A DNA stretch of 64,000 nt, from assembly GCF_004322755.1 (NCBI RefSeq), contig NZ_CP036401.1:2914001-2978000 (forward strand). The letters are read 5' to 3'. The DNA comes from Pseudoduganella albidiflava. Lineage in GTDB: Bacteria; Pseudomonadota; Gammaproteobacteria; Burkholderiales; Burkholderiaceae_D. Positions 27,003 to 35,282 of the stretch are shown piece after piece (position 1 is the stretch's first letter; each line of letters opens with the position of its first letter). Position numbers and translations under genes: made by a program. Under the pieces are notes generated by a model. The model worked only from the letters and a program-made list of their open reading frames with translations. It searched no databases and was not told the origin of the DNA.

Positions 27003-28010
27003 ATGACCGATCCGCACACCATCCGGCTGGCGATGTTCAGTGCCCAGCCATACGACCGCCGCTTCTTCGAAGAAGCGCGCCCCGCCGCCGTGGCGATCGA
27101 CTATCTCGATACCGCGCTCGATACCGGCACCGCCGTGCTGGCCCAGGGGTGCGATGCCGTGTGCGTGTTCGTCAACGACATCCTCGACGCCGCCGTGCTG
27201 GAGCGCCTGCACGCGCTGGGCGTGCGCGCGATCCTGCTGCGCTGCGCCGGCTTCAACAACGTGGACCTGGCGGCGCTGGCGCGCCTGGGCATGTTTGCCG
27301 CGCGGGTGCCCGCCTATTCGCCGGAAGCGGTGGCGGAACATGCGCTGGCGATGATCCTCACGCTGAACCGCCACACGCACCGGGCCTTCAACCGGGTCCG
27401 CGAAGGCAATTTCGCGCTGGACGGCCTGCTCGGCTTCACGCTGCACGGCAAGACGGCCGGCATCGTCGGCACCGGCAAGATCGGCCTGGCGACGGCGCGC
27501 ATCCTGCGCGGCTTCGGCTGCCGGGTGCTGGGCCACGATCCGTTTCCGTCCGCCGCGTTCGAGGAACTGGGCAGCATGGTTCCGCTGGACGACCTGCTGG
27601 CGCAATCGGACATCGTGTCGCTGCATTGCCCGCTGACCGAGGCCACGCGCCACCTGATCGGCCACGCCACGCTGGGCCGGATGAAGGAGGGCGCCATGCT
27701 GGTCAACACGTCGCGCGGCGCGCTGGTCGACACGGCCGCCGTGATCGAGGCGCTGAAGTCGCACCGTCTCGGTGCGCTGGCGATCGACGTCTACGAGCAG
27801 GAAAGCGCACTGTTCTTCCGCGACCATTCTTCGGAGATCATCGCCGACGACGTGTTTGGACGCCTGACCTCGTTCCCGAATGTGCTGGTCACGGGGCACC
27901 AGGGCTTCTTCACGATCGAGGCGCTGCGCGAGATCGCCGCGATCACCTACGGCAACCTGGCTTGCTGGCAGGCGGGAGCGCCGTGCGCGAACCTGCTGCC
28001 GGCGGGCTGA
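27003..28010 (+). CDS. ldhA: D-lactate dehydrogenase (NADH-dependent, LdhA type)
   Basis: A 335-residue D-2-hydroxyacid dehydrogenase. CVFVND and LRCAGFNNVDL match E. coli LdhA closely. The Rossmann motif is GIVGTGKIGLATARIL (near residue 150), with the family signature LVNTSRGALVDT, catalytic Arg in NTSRGA, Glu in DVYEQES and His in VTGHQGFF. It reduces pyruvate to D-lactate with NADH, a fermentative outlet when respiration is limited. That fits its position near the RegBA/cyo genes. The start at 27003 matches the homologous N-terminus; the frame runs back to 26949. Confidence 0.93.
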   Translation: MTDPHTIRLAMFSAQPYDRRFFEEARPAAVAIDYLDTALDTGTAVLAQGCDAVCVFVNDILDAAVLERLHALGVRAILLRCAGFNNVDLAALARLGMFAARVPAYSPEAVAEHALAMILTLNRHTHRAFNRVREGNFALDGLLGFTLHGKTAGIVGTGKIGLATARILRGFGCRVLGHDPFPSAAFEELGSMVPLDDLLAQSDIVSLHCPLTEATRHLIGHATLGRMKEGAMLVNTSRGALVDTAAVIEALKSHRLGALAIDVYEQESALFFRDHSSEIIADDVFGRLTSFPNVLVTGHQGFFTIEALREIAAITYGNLACWQAGAPCANLLPAG

Positions 28011-28113
28011 CGCTGCGGCTGCCGCGCGGCCTTGCCATTGCCGGGCCAGGTATCCTGCAGCGTCCGTACCGACCGGCTATGATGGCCCCCTCACCACACC
28101 AGGAGGATGAACC

Positions 28114-28512
28114 ATGACCGATCAAGCGCTGCGCATCGACCTGCGCAGCCTGGCACGCGGCGCGCGCGGCGTGCACAAGGCATTGCTGGACGTCGAGACC
28201 CAGTACTTCGGCGCCGTTGGCGGCGTGCTGGAGCACCTGCAGCTGGTGACCAACCACCCCCATTTTGCCTGGCTGCTGAAGCTGTCCGGCCTGATGGCGG
28301 AACTGGACGAACGGCTCGACGACGAGGAAGCCATCGAGGCGGGCGAGGCGGCCCAGTACCGCACGGCCTTCGAAGGCCTGGTCGGTCCGCGCCCGGCGAT
28401 CGACGACGACTTCCGCAAGCGCTACCAGGCCCTGTTGCACGATGCGCCCGAGGTGGCGATCGCCCATGGCGTGCTGCGGCAGGCGCTGGCGAGGCTGCCG
28501 CAACCGGAGTAG
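28114..28512 (+). CDS. Conserved hypothetical protein, 132 residues
   Basis: A small acidic, helical and soluble protein with no signal peptide or membrane helix. An excellent AGGAGGATGAACC ribosome site precedes the ATG. Its composition is Leu/Ala/Glu-rich, with motifs such as HPHFAWLLKLSGLMAELDERLDDEE. No known domain is recognised with confidence. It follows ldhA by 100 bp and is followed by tandem repeats and a palindromic element, so it probably ends a short transcript. Function unknown. Confidence 0.8.
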   Translation: MTDQALRIDLRSLARGARGVHKALLDVETQYFGAVGGVLEHLQLVTNHPHFAWLLKLSGLMAELDERLDDEEAIEAGEAAQYRTAFEGLVGPRPAIDDDFRKRYQALLHDAPEVAIAHGVLRQALARLPQPE

Positions 28513-28540
28513 CGGCGCTGTGTGTCTGCCGGGCGAGCAT

Positions 28541-28592
28541 GGGCAAACAGCAGGGGCAAACAGCAGGAGAAAATAGCAGGAGAAAATAGCAG
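28541..28592. repeat. Four 13-bp tandem repeats after the hypothetical gene
   Basis: Two units of GGGCAAACAGCAG are followed by two units of GAGAAAATAGCAG and a partial fifth. The units are identical within each pair, which suggests recent slippage. Confidence 0.9.
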
Positions 28593-28605
28593 GAGTAAAG
28601 AAAAA

Positions 28606-28770
28606 GGCCGGGCAATGCCCGTAATGCTGTTCAGATAAGCCCACCCCAAGTGCAAGTTCCGGGGTCAGACCCGGCGGGTCTGACCCCAGCCCTTCGCTGT
28701 TGGGGTGAATGCATGCGCTTTCGATGCGCCGGCGGCGTTTAACTGAACGGCATTAGGGCAATGCCCGGCC
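28606..28770. repeat. Nested inverted repeat holding the palindromic element, short form (copy 2)
   Basis: Outer arms of about 33 bp (28606-28639 and 28738-28770) are inverted copies with about five differences. Each arm end itself folds (GGGCAATGCCC) and has A- or T-rich sequence outside, so each could terminate transcription. Between them lies the short element (28642-28707). It has arms CACCCCAA/TTGGGGTG and a perfect core of 13-bp arms GGGGTCAGACCCG around one G, followed by the conserved tail GAATGCATGCGCTTTC. Confidence 0.88.
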
Positions 28771-28804
28771 TTTCTGATCCTTGCGGAAGACTACCGTCGG
28801 GTGC

Positions 28805-30238
28805 TTACCAGCCGATATCCTTCAGCAGCGGCAGCGACAGGTCCTTCGGCGGCTCCAGCTCATGCGTCAGGTCGCCGTTGATCGACGGCTCCATCAGCTG
28901 GTTCGGCGAAGCGGCCGTGGTGTAGTGCGACACCGAGGAACCCGGCTGGAACGTGGTCGGCGTGAACATCAGGATGCGCTTCTGCTTGTCGGTACCGGCC
29001 AGCTGGGTCGGATCCGAGCCCAGCAGGACGGTGACGCCCGACGCGGTGCGGCCGCGTTTCGCCAGTGCCGCCTTCAGGGCCAGGCCGTCGGCCTGCGAGA
29101 TGCGCACGGCCGGGATGGTGACGGCCGGATCGCTGCCGCTCATGCCTGCCGGGTCGCCCGGTGCGTTGTCGGCCACGATCATCGCCGTCGCGCCGGCAGC
29201 CTGCACGTTGGCGGCCTTGACCACGAAGGTGCACGTGCCGCGGTCGACCAGGGCGATATTGCCCTTCACGGCCTTGGCGTTGGCGCCGGTCAGCGGTTCG
29301 CAGGCCAGGCCGGTGTTGGTGGCGCGGTCTTCCACGACCGGCATGATCTGTCCGCTGAGGTTGGCATCGGTGATGCGCGGGCCGAAGCTGGCTTCGCCGA
29401 ACGGCTTCTCGCCGGCTGCCGCACCGGCCGCCGGGCCGCCGATCGTGACCACGCCGCGCGGGCCCAGCACGTTCGGCACGGCGGCGTTCACGTTCGGGCC
29501 ATCCCACGACATGCCGTCGCCGCTGATGGCGTTGGCCACGCGTTCCGCCGGGGTGAGTTCGGTCCACTTGCGGTTGGTGCGGTTATCCGTCATGAAGTGG
29601 TCCCACACCGCCGGCGTGCCGAAGTAGTACTGGCCGGTCTCCTCGTCGGTGAAGCTCTGGAAGCCCAGGCCGTGGCCCATTTCATGCAGCAGCACCGCGA
29701 CGAAGTCGGTGCCCGAGCCCTTGTTGCCATCCAGGCCCAGGTAGAACGGCGTGCCGGGCAGGCAGTCCTCCGCCAGGCCCAGGCGCGAGTTGAAGCGGGC
29801 GCGGATGTCGGGCACCGTGGGGCTCTGGTCTTCGCCGGACAGTTTGTTGGCCAGCGCGCCCGGGAACCACGTGTTCGGGATCGGCGTGTTGGGGAAGACG
29901 TCGAAGATTTCCTGGGTGCCTGCCGAGCCCAGCGTGGCGCTGTTGGCCGTGCAGTTCAGCGGCTCGAAGCTGGCCTCGATGCGGATCGGCACGGTGCTTT
30001 CCAGCTTGGCGCCCCACAGGTTGGCCGCGTACGTAAACGCGATCAGGCGCTGTTCGCCCAGCGTGGTGCCGGCATTGCCGCCGACCGGTTGCGCCGGTGC
30101 CGGGTCGTTGAAGCCCACGCCGGGGCCATTGGCATTGACGATGACGATCTGGGCGGCCTGCGCGGCACCGAGCGTTCCGAAAGCCAGGGCGACAGCGGCG
30201 GCGACGTGCTTCACTTGCGTGCGATTATTGCGCTTCAT
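28805..30238 (-). CDS. Secreted zinc metallopeptidase-like protein with PA domain
   Basis: A 477-residue exported protein. The signal peptide KHVAAAVALAFGTLGAAQA is followed by a long domain with zinc motif VLLHEMGHGLGFQSF (HExxH near residue 210). A protease-associated (PA) insert follows (about 300-400: GNIALVDRGTCTFVVKAANVQAAGA, quoted here only by its key residues D, R, C and F). The C-terminus ends with PLLKDIGW. The third zinc ligand and catalytic details beyond HExxH cannot be fixed. There is no PEP-CTERM signal. The ATG at 30238 lies inside the 3' end of the upstream PEP-CTERM gene (14-bp overlap) with AAGGAAC before it, so the two are translationally coupled. It is likely a secreted or periplasmic peptidase. 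Confidence 0.82.
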   Translation of the reverse strand: MKRNNRTQVKHVAAAVALAFGTLGAAQAAQIVIVNANGPGVGFNDPAPAQPVGGNAGTTLGEQRLIAFTYAANLWGAKLESTVPIRIEASFEPLNCTANSATLGSAGTQEIFDVFPNTPIPNTWFPGALANKLSGEDQSPTVPDIRARFNSRLGLAEDCLPGTPFYLGLDGNKGSGTDFVAVLLHEMGHGLGFQSFTDEETGQYYFGTPAVWDHFMTDNRTNRKWTELTPAERVANAISGDGMSWDGPNVNAAVPNVLGPRGVVTIGGPAAGAAAGEKPFGEASFGPRITDANLSGQIMPVVEDRATNTGLACEPLTGANAKAVKGNIALVDRGTCTFVVKAANVQAAGATAMIVADNAPGDPAGMSGSDPAVTIPAVRISQADGLALKAALAKRGRTASGVTVLLGSDPTQLAGTDKQKRILMFTPTTFQPGSSVSHYTTAASPNQLMEPSINGDLTHELEPPKDLSLPLLKDIGW

Positions 30239-31289
30239 AGCGTTGTTCCTTGGCTTGCGCGGTGCGCGTGTTGTTGACCAGTGCATTGGCGGCGGCTTCG
30301 CCGGTCACGCAAGTTTCGGTGAGCGTGCCATCGGCATTGCGGGTGAGGACGGAATACATGGCCCGGTCGGCCACGTTGACCTTGCGGGTGCCGTTCTTCG
30401 TCACCTGCACCTGCGGTTCCTGCACGATGCCGCGTGCGGTCTTGCGCTCGTGCGCAGCCGCCGCGGTGGGAACCAGCGCCCGGTACTCTTCCGGGGTAGG
30501 GGCGCGCAGTTCGCCAGTCTCGGCATCGCGCACGATGACCATGCCCTTGTCTTTCGCATTTGCTTGCGCATTGACTTGCGCGTTCGCTTGCACAGTGTCG
30601 TGCGCCATGGCGCCCTGCGACATGCCCAGCGCGGCCAGCGCCAGGCCGGCACCGGCGGCGGCGCGGCGGCTGCGGCGCGCGGCGAAGCCGACCGCGCCCA
30701 GGCCCAGGCCCAGCATCATCCACGTCGACGGTTCCGGCACGGCGGCGATCGCCACGCTGTCGATGCCGATATAGCTGGCCGTTTCATAGTCGCCCGTGTA
30801 GTGGAAGCCGATGCGGCCCGTGCCGGTGCCGGTGAAATCATAGGTGTAGCGGGTCCAGCCGTCCGGATAGGCTTCGCCGGTGATCGAGAACAGCGACGTG
30901 GTGAAGCCCGAGGTGGCGGTGCCGCTGCCTGCGCTGAACAGCACGTCCAGCGTATCGCTGTAGCCTTCCTCTGCGCTGTCGCGGGTGTAGAACGTCAGGC
31001 GCGTGCCGCCCGCGAACGAGAACTCCGGCGAGATCAGCCAGCTGTCGATAAGGTCGGTCTCGAGATCGGCGCTGTTGAAATTGGCGCCGATATGCGAACC
31101 GGCGGCGCCAGCCTGGGAACCGAGCAGCTCATTGCCCTGGAACCAGCCGGTCGTACCGGCGTCCAGCACCCAGCCGCTCAACGAGTCGACATCGTCGAAC
31201 CCTTCGGTCAGAGACGTGGGCGTTTCCGCATGCGCGGCTGCCGATAGTGTCAGCGCCGCTGATGCAAAGAGAGTGAGGAAGGTTTTCAT
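30225..31289 (-). CDS. PEP-CTERM protein with an extra domain after the sorting signal
   Basis: A 354-residue protein. The signal peptide MKTFLTLFASAALTLSAAAHA precedes a jelly-roll-like exposed domain (about 22-185: GFDDVDSLSGWVLDAGT, SWLISPEFSFAGGTRLTFYT, WTRYTYDF), like the choice-of-anchor adhesion domains. A PEP-CTERM signal VPEPSTWMMLGLGLGAVGFAARRSRR sits internally near residues 190-215. It is followed by a second signal-like stretch (AGLALAALGMSQGAMA) and a soluble tail of about 110 residues with DAETGELRAPTPEEYRAL. The tail resembles what is sometimes annotated as a post-PEP-CTERM domain (from memory, unverified). After exosortase cleavage the tail would become a separate product. 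It overlaps the metallopeptidase gene. Confidence 0.85.
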   Translation of the reverse strand: MKTFLTLFASAALTLSAAAHAETPTSLTEGFDDVDSLSGWVLDAGTTGWFQGNELLGSQAGAAGSHIGANFNSADLETDLIDSWLISPEFSFAGGTRLTFYTRDSAEEGYSDTLDVLFSAGSGTATSGFTTSLFSITGEAYPDGWTRYTYDFTGTGTGRIGFHYTGDYETASYIGIDSVAIAAVPEPSTWMMLGLGLGAVGFAARRSRRAAAGAGLALAALGMSQGAMAHDTVQANAQVNAQANAKDKGMVIVRDAETGELRAPTPEEYRALVPTAAAAHERKTARGIVQEPQVQVTKNGTRKVNVADRAMYSVLTRNADGTLTETCVTGEAAANALVNNTRTAQAKEQRYEAQ

Positions 31290-31345
31290 TGATTCACTTT
31301 CATTGACTTTGTGGAAGAGGATGCAAAATGTTTTGCAAATTGCAA
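31284..31345. promoter_or_regulatory. AT-rich control region with palindromes upstream of the PEP-CTERM gene
   Basis: A 14-bp tandem pair (TTTCATTGATTCAC, TTTCATTGACTTTG; 31284-31311) covers the start codon. GCAAAATGTTTTGC (31323-31336) is a perfect inverted repeat with a 2-nt centre, and TTGCAAATTGCAA overlaps it. These look like operator candidates. No -35/-10 pair is clear. Confidence 0.4.
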
Positions 31346-31619
31346 TTCGAGTATAAGACGAGGAACTGACGAGTTTTTATACAGATGCTTACAATTTGAG
31401 ATGTTTTTTTGATTCGTATGTTATTTGCAACGGACGCTGACTTGCATATGTGCAAGCCCAGGATTCATGCGGGTTCCAGCCGTGTCCGGCATTCCACGGA
31501 TGGGGGATGCAGCGCGCGCTTGACTTGTTGCTATTGCCATGCATCGTGCGAGAACGTAAATAATGTCGCTGCGGCGGGCGGACTTGCCGAATTTCATCCG
31601 GGCATCGATCGCGGTTACA

Positions 31620-33485
31620 ATGCTGCCTTTATCCTCTGCCAGCCGTCACGTGTCGAACCGCCAACTGTATTTACGCCTGCTGCGGCAATTCACGCCGTAT
31701 TCCGGTGCCCTCGTTGCTACCGTGCTCGCGGTGGGTGTCGCCTCGCTGACCGACGTGCTGCTGATCGGCCAATTGCAGAACGTGGTCGACGCGCTCGGCG
31801 CGCAGAATGCCACCCAGGGCACGATGCACGGCGCGATGGCCGCCGGCGGCGTGCTTGCCGAGGTGCGGGGCTGGATCGACCGGCTGATGCCGGTGACTCC
31901 CGGCGAGGCTGCGCTGTGGACGATACCGGCCATCATCATGGCGCTGGCCTGCCTGCGCATGGTGAGCAGCTTCGGCGGCGACTACGGCGCCGCATGGCTC
32001 AGCAACCGGGTCCAGGCCGACCTGCGCGAACAGATGTTCGCCCGCATCCTGCGCCTGCCGAACGGCTATTTCGACCAGTCGTCGACGGGGACCACGCTGT
32101 CGCGGGTGACCTTCGATGCGAACCAGGTGTCGCAGGCGGGCCTGAACGTGATCAACGTGGCGGTGCGCGATTCCGTGGCCACCATCGGCTACCTGGTCAC
32201 GATGTTCGTGTACGACTGGCAGCTGGCGGTGTTCTGCCTGACGCTGCTGCCGCTCGTGGCGGCCGTGGTGACGTTCGCCGGCAAGCGCATGCGCCGCCTG
32301 TCCGAGAGTTCGCAGCACGCGATGGGCGAGCTGACCCGGGTGCTGGACGAAAGCATCGGCGGCCAGAAGGTGGTCAAGATCTTCGGCGGCCAGCAGTACG
32401 AGCAGCGCCGCTTCGACGAGGTGGTGAAGCTGAATCGCCAGCTGGCCGTGAAGCACGCCGCCACCGCCGCCATGAACTCGGGGATCATCATGCTGATGAT
32501 CGGCGCCACGCTGTCGTCCGTCATTTATTTCGCCATGCTGCGCGCGCAGGCCAATGCGCTGTCGGCGGGCGATTTCGTCACGTTCATGGCGGCGCTGCTG
32601 GCCATGCAGTCGCCGATCAAGAACCTCACCAAGATCAACGAACCGCTGCAGCGCGGGCTGGCCGCGGCGAAGTCCGTGTTCGGCGTGATCGACTCGCCCA
32701 TCGAGATGGACGACGGCACCCACGGCGTGGCGCGCGTTGCCGGGCACATCGAACTGGCCTCGGTCAGCTTCCACTACGGCGGCGTCGATGCCGATACGGC
32801 GCCGGCCCTGGCCGATGTGTCGCTCGATATCCCGGCCGGCGAGACCGTCGCGCTGGTGGGCGGTTCCGGCAGCGGCAAGACCACGCTGGCCAGCCTGCTG
32901 CCGCGCTTCTACGATGTGAGCGGCGGGCGCATCATGCTCGATGGGGTGGACCTGCGCGACTACCGGCTGGCCGACCTGCGCGCGCAGATCGCGCTGGTCA
33001 GCCAGGACGTGGTGCTGTTCAACGACACGCTGGCCGCCAACATCGCCTACGGCGACCCGGCACCGGACCCGGCACGCATCGAGGCCGCGGCCAAGGCGGC
33101 GTATGCCCATGAATTCATCGTGCGCCAGCCGCAGGGCTACGCCACCCAGGTCGGCGAGAACGGCCTGCGCCTGTCCGGCGGCCAGCGCCAGCGCCTGGCC
33201 ATCGCCCGCGCACTGTACAAGGACGCGCCGATCCTGATCCTGGACGAAGCCACCAGCGCGCTCGACACCGAATCGGAACGCCAGGTGCAGGCCGCGCTGG
33301 AACGGCTGATGGAAGGCCGCACCACGGTCGTCATCGCGCACCGGCTGTCGACCATCGAGAACGCCGACCGGATCGTCGTCATGAACGGTGGGGCGGTTGC
33401 CGAGATGGGCACGCACGAGGCGCTGCTGGCGCAGGGCGGCTTCTATGCGCGGTTGTACCAGACGCAGAAGCAGCTGGCGCACTAG
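31620..33485 (+). CDS. msbA: MsbA-type lipid A/phospholipid flippase (ABC exporter)
   Basis: About 621 residues. Six membrane helices fill residues 20-330, followed by the ATPase domain: Walker A GGSGSGKTT, Q-loop ALVSQDVVLFNDT, signature LRLSGGQRQRLAIARAL, Walker B ILILDEATSALD, H-loop IAHRLST. The arrangement and the FDQSSTGTTLSRVTFD helix-loop are typical of MsbA, which flips lipid A core across the inner membrane as a homodimer. The start is uncertain: ATG 31563, ATG 31620 and GTG 31650 are all in frame and none has a clear ribosome site. The longer N-tail does not look conserved. It stands alone, divergent from the PEP-CTERM gene. Confidence 0.9.
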   Translation: MLPLSSASRHVSNRQLYLRLLRQFTPYSGALVATVLAVGVASLTDVLLIGQLQNVVDALGAQNATQGTMHGAMAAGGVLAEVRGWIDRLMPVTPGEAALWTIPAIIMALACLRMVSSFGGDYGAAWLSNRVQADLREQMFARILRLPNGYFDQSSTGTTLSRVTFDANQVSQAGLNVINVAVRDSVATIGYLVTMFVYDWQLAVFCLTLLPLVAAVVTFAGKRMRRLSESSQHAMGELTRVLDESIGGQKVVKIFGGQQYEQRRFDEVVKLNRQLAVKHAATAAMNSGIIMLMIGATLSSVIYFAMLRAQANALSAGDFVTFMAALLAMQSPIKNLTKINEPLQRGLAAAKSVFGVIDSPIEMDDGTHGVARVAGHIELASVSFHYGGVDADTAPALADVSLDIPAGETVALVGGSGSGKTTLASLLPRFYDVSGGRIMLDGVDLRDYRLADLRAQIALVSQDVVLFNDTLAANIAYGDPAPDPARIEAAAKAAYAHEFIVRQPQGYATQVGENGLRLSGGQRQRLAIARALYKDAPILILDEATSALDTESERQVQAALERLMEGRTTVVIAHRLSTIENADRIVVMNGGAVAEMGTHEALLAQGGFYARLYQTQKQLAH

Positions 33486-33600
33486 GTTTCTTGGGCTAGG
33501 GCCGTTGTAGTTTCCACATCAATTACGGGGCACTCGATCGGCAGCTTCGGCCAGAAGCAGACAGTCGCAAATCTTTGCCTAAAACTTTTCCAACTTAATT

Positions 33601-34086
33601 ATGTTGAGTCGATTCCGAAAAATCAGAGAGCCCTATCGGATGTTTCTGATCGGCGGACTAACGCTCGCAGTGTTTGTCGCTGGAAAGATCTTCCCCGCTG
33701 TTGAGTCTACATTGTGGATGGCCTTTCTCGCATTCGTCACCTTGCTCCTATATTTAGATTTGCGCGAACCAGTCAATTACATGTCGCTCGACTTTGATTC
33801 GAATGGCTTTTGCTATTTGGGGATCGGAGGTAGGGCCAAAGTGGAATGGAGTGACATTTGTGAGGTTTTTTACGTGCGTTCATTCGATGACTTTGCCAGT
33901 CAAATAGAAACGCAATGGCAATTTGTTCTCAAATCGGGTGTGGTCGTGATGGTTATGGTCGAGTGGTCACACAAGCAATCGTTTGCATCAGCCATCCAAA
34001 ATAACTTAAAAATTGTGTCAGGCCATAAAGTTGCCGAGGCTCTTCGAATGCGAGGAGAGGGACGATGGAGATGTCTCGCAGATTGA
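33601..34086 (+). CDS. Orphan membrane protein, AT-rich gene
   Basis: A 161-residue protein with two N-terminal helices (about 14-30 YRMFLIGGLTLAVFVAG and 37-53 TLWMAFLAFVTLLLYLD) and a soluble C-terminal part of about 105 residues. The C-terminal part resembles a PH-like or bacterial membrane-anchored sensor fold in layout only (FCYLGIGGRAKVEWSDICEVFY). No domain is recognised. Codon usage and base content are clearly more AT-rich than all neighbours, which suggests acquisition. No ribosome site is visible before the ATG. Function unknown. Confidence 0.65.
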   Translation: MLSRFRKIREPYRMFLIGGLTLAVFVAGKIFPAVESTLWMAFLAFVTLLLYLDLREPVNYMSLDFDSNGFCYLGIGGRAKVEWSDICEVFYVRSFDDFASQIETQWQFVLKSGVVVMVMVEWSHKQSFASAIQNNLKIVSGHKVAEALRMRGEGRWRCLAD

Positions 34087-34629
34087 CGCTGCTGGCAGGC
34101 CATGCGAACGACTTCGAGGGGCGACATCTGCGAGTAGTAGTAATCGGAAGATTTTAATAACGATCTCTGGCTAACGATCCGGAAGTGTTCTCACAATTTC
34201 TTGGCGGCGTTAGCTGGACGAAGACCTTCCGAAATCGGTCTGCCTTTTCAGGGAACTAGCGCCGTCAAGAGGGGCCGGGGGTTGAAGCTTGGGGTGGTCC
34301 GCGCGGGATCTGCTGCTGTGTCCCTCGCCTGCGCACGCGATGGTGCCTGTCTCGCTTCGCGGTGCGAGCAAACTTTATTCCCAGCGCGACGGAAATCTGT
34401 CCGAAAAGCCTTGACCCTTTCGGAAAAACATAACTATTATCATTCTCGAAAGCCAAGCAATGGCGTAATCCCAGCCACTGCCAATCCCGCCGGCGTGCGA
34501 GAGCGCGTCATTGCAGCAGTCGTTGATTTTCCAAGCATTCAAGACCCCGAACCGTATTCACGGTGGATGCTTTGCGCCTGGACATCGAATTGGCGTGAGC
34601 GTCGCCGGTCATTTCAGATGGGATGAACA
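34087..34629. other. 543-bp spacer before a PEP-CTERM gene
   Basis: No supported gene. A 141-codon open frame (34201-34626) has no domain, ribosome site or plausible composition and is judged chance. The left part is AT-rich like the preceding gene. A promoter candidate lies at 34411-34440. Confidence 0.5.
34411..34440 (+). promoter_or_regulatory. Candidate sigma-70 promoter
   Basis: TTGACC and TATTAT are separated by 18 bp, about 190 bp before the PEP-CTERM start at 34630. This is the best -35/-10 pair seen in the region and leaves a long 5' leader. Confidence 0.5.
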
Positions 34630-35259
34630 ATGATTCGAAAAGTTTTGCTGGCTATGGCAGCCACCATTCTCGCGACGTCCGCGATGGCGGAGACAATTGA
34701 CTTCGAGGCTCAGGCCGGCGGTTACGGTTACTCGCCGTACAGCTTTGTCGAGGATGGGTTCAGGATAACTTACTCGCCAATCAGTGTATTCGGATTTTAT
34801 ATTATCGATGATCCTGCCGATCATCTGGGCCAGTGTAATCCGGCGTGCGCTTCGAATGGCACGACTGCCTTTTATTCTTTCAACGAGAGCAGTGTCACCA
34901 TCGATCTCGCCAGCAATGGCGTGTTCTCGTTGACATCGCTGGATGTTGCCAAGACTTTTACTGGCAACGATAAGCCGTTAGCGCTGACGTTGACGGCGAC
35001 GGGAGCTGATGGCATCTTCACGACCACGATTTTCGTGGACGCCGGGCCAGCTGAAACATTTTCAACCTTTATTGTTGAAAATTTCGTCGACATTTCGTCG
35101 TTGACGATCACAGGGAGCGAGGAATTTCCGGAATTCGCGATCGACAATGTCGTCGTTTCCACAGTTCCTGAACCCGCCTCCTGGGCCACGCTGATTGCCG
35201 GCCTTGGCATCATTGGTGGTGCGGTTCGCCGGCGGCGCCTGGCTGCCGGTTCCGCCTGA
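34630..35259 (+). CDS. PEP-CTERM surface protein (NF-type beta domain)
   Basis: A 209-residue protein. Signal peptide MIRKVLLAMAATILATSAMA, mature domain opening ETIDFEAQAGGYGYSPYSF and rich in beta-prone segments (SSVTIDLASNGVFSLTSLDV, ALTLTATGADGIFTTTIF, FAIDNVVVSTVPEP), then VPEPASWATLIAGLGIIGGAVRRRR and a short tail. This matches PEP-CTERM proteins whose domain begins with a FDD/FEA lectin-like strand. The gene is less GC-rich than most neighbours. It converges on the S41 protease with only 23 bp between stops. Confidence 0.85.
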   Translation: MIRKVLLAMAATILATSAMAETIDFEAQAGGYGYSPYSFVEDGFRITYSPISVFGFYIIDDPADHLGQCNPACASNGTTAFYSFNESSVTIDLASNGVFSLTSLDVAKTFTGNDKPLALTLTATGADGIFTTTIFVDAGPAETFSTFIVENFVDISSLTITGSEEFPEFAIDNVVVSTVPEPASWATLIAGLGIIGGAVRRRRLAAGSA

Positions 35260-35282
35260 CAGGCATGCGATAGCGGCGCCGG

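Noticed and set aside
24963..27899. 978-codon open frame on the minus strand across the EAL and ldhA genes
   Set aside because: Antisense shadow of two clearly conserved genes; composition is Arg/His/Gln/Val-rich as expected from high-GC antisense reading, with no domain.
34201..34626. 141-codon open frame before the PEP-CTERM gene
   Set aside because: No signal, domain or ribosome site; contains the best promoter candidate of the spacer.
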